Assembly (NCBI GenBank): GCA_964538875.1
Contig: CAZIHO010000161.1
Span: forward strand, 1-5,618
Reading direction: 5' to 3'
Source: CAZIHO01 sp964538875
Lineage (GTDB): Bacteria; Pseudomonadota; Gammaproteobacteria; Chromatiales; Chromatiaceae
Length of the DNA stretch: 5,618 nt
Notes under the pieces: model-generated
What the model was told of the DNA's origin: nothing
The model's input: the letters and a program-made list of their open reading frames with translations, nothing else
The model's database searches: none
Shown here: positions 5,388 to 5,618 of the stretch, piece by piece
Layout of the letters: every line of letters begins with the position of its first letter
Numbering within the stretch: position 1 is the stretch's first letter
Translations under genes and position numbers: made by a program

Positions 5388-5618
5388 CTAGGTGGGAGGT
5401 TGGACGGCGGCATGGTTGCCTGATGCGTCTGTAGTCGGCACCCGCACCAGCGTCGCATCCACGATCTGCCCCGAACGGGCCTGGTAGCCCGCCGCCTCCA
5501 GGTGGTCGCCAAAGCGGTTGAATGAACTCCATGAGTTCCAGCTCCTTCAGCCGCTCCCGAAACCGCCATACCGGGGTGGCATCCGGCACCCGATCCTCGA
5601 TCCCCAGCCCCAGAAACC
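5388..5618 (-). pseudogene. IS5-type transposase remnant, frameshifted and truncated
   Basis: Read leftwards from the right edge, codons 5616-5524 give 31 residues beginning FLGLGIEDRVPDATPVWRFR, typical of the N-terminal domain of IS5-group transposases (DUF772). The match then moves to a different frame at 5522, giving FNRFGDHLEAAGYQARSGQI followed by VDATLV, and stops at TAG 5390-5388. The Asp of VDATLV (codon 5459-5457) fits the first catalytic acid of the DDE triad. The second half of the enzyme, with the remaining DDE residues, is absent. The frame change around 5523 equals one extra base or two lost bases. The recognisable match fades around 5430, so the true truncation point lies near there. 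The 5' end of the gene lies beyond the window. It cannot encode an active transposase. Group assignment is by recognised motifs; the exact IS is unknown. Confidence 0.8.

Overview
The window reads as chromosomal DNA of a GC-rich Gram-negative proteobacterium. It encodes an envelope-spanning lipid-transport system that needs an inner membrane, a periplasm and an outer membrane, including an outer-membrane-type lipoprotein. A gammaproteobacterium is my best guess from the pqiA-pqiB-pqiC order, but the sequence alone does not fix the genus.

Layout. (1) Positions 1-1382, minus strand: a membrane-bound O-acyltransferase (MBOAT, AlgI-like). Its reading frame is open to the left edge, so its C-terminus lies outside. 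It is visibly richer in A+T than the rest. (2) Positions 1383-1610: a divergent intergenic region with possible back-to-back promoters and two short inverted repeats. One repeat arm overlaps the ribosome binding site of the first rightward gene. (3) Positions 1611-5250, plus strand: a compact pqi operon. PqiA is split into two half-size proteins (1611-2216 and 2213-2842). These are followed by PqiB with three MCE domains (2835-4574) and the lipoprotein PqiC (4633-5250). (4) Positions 5251-5387: noncoding sequence with a weak inverted repeat. (5) Positions 5388-5618, minus strand: a broken IS5-type transposase fragment, frameshifted, 3'-truncated and cut by the right edge.

How the genes work together. 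In the characterised E. coli system, PqiA is the inner-membrane partner, PqiB is a hexameric MCE tube with a coiled-coil needle crossing the periplasm, and PqiC is an outer-membrane lipoprotein at the far end. The same parts are all here in the same order. Gene overlaps of 4 and 8 bp indicate coupled translation. The only gap in the operon (58 bp) is exactly filled by a 21-codon frame that overlaps its neighbours by ATGA at both ends. The MBOAT gene belongs to a separate, divergent transcription unit whose partners would lie left of the window.

I see no convincing new defence or mobile system. The most distinctive signals are the bridging mini-ORF, the leader inverted repeat at the ribosome binding site, the four-cysteine run in the first PqiA zinc ribbon and the composition break at the MBOAT gene.
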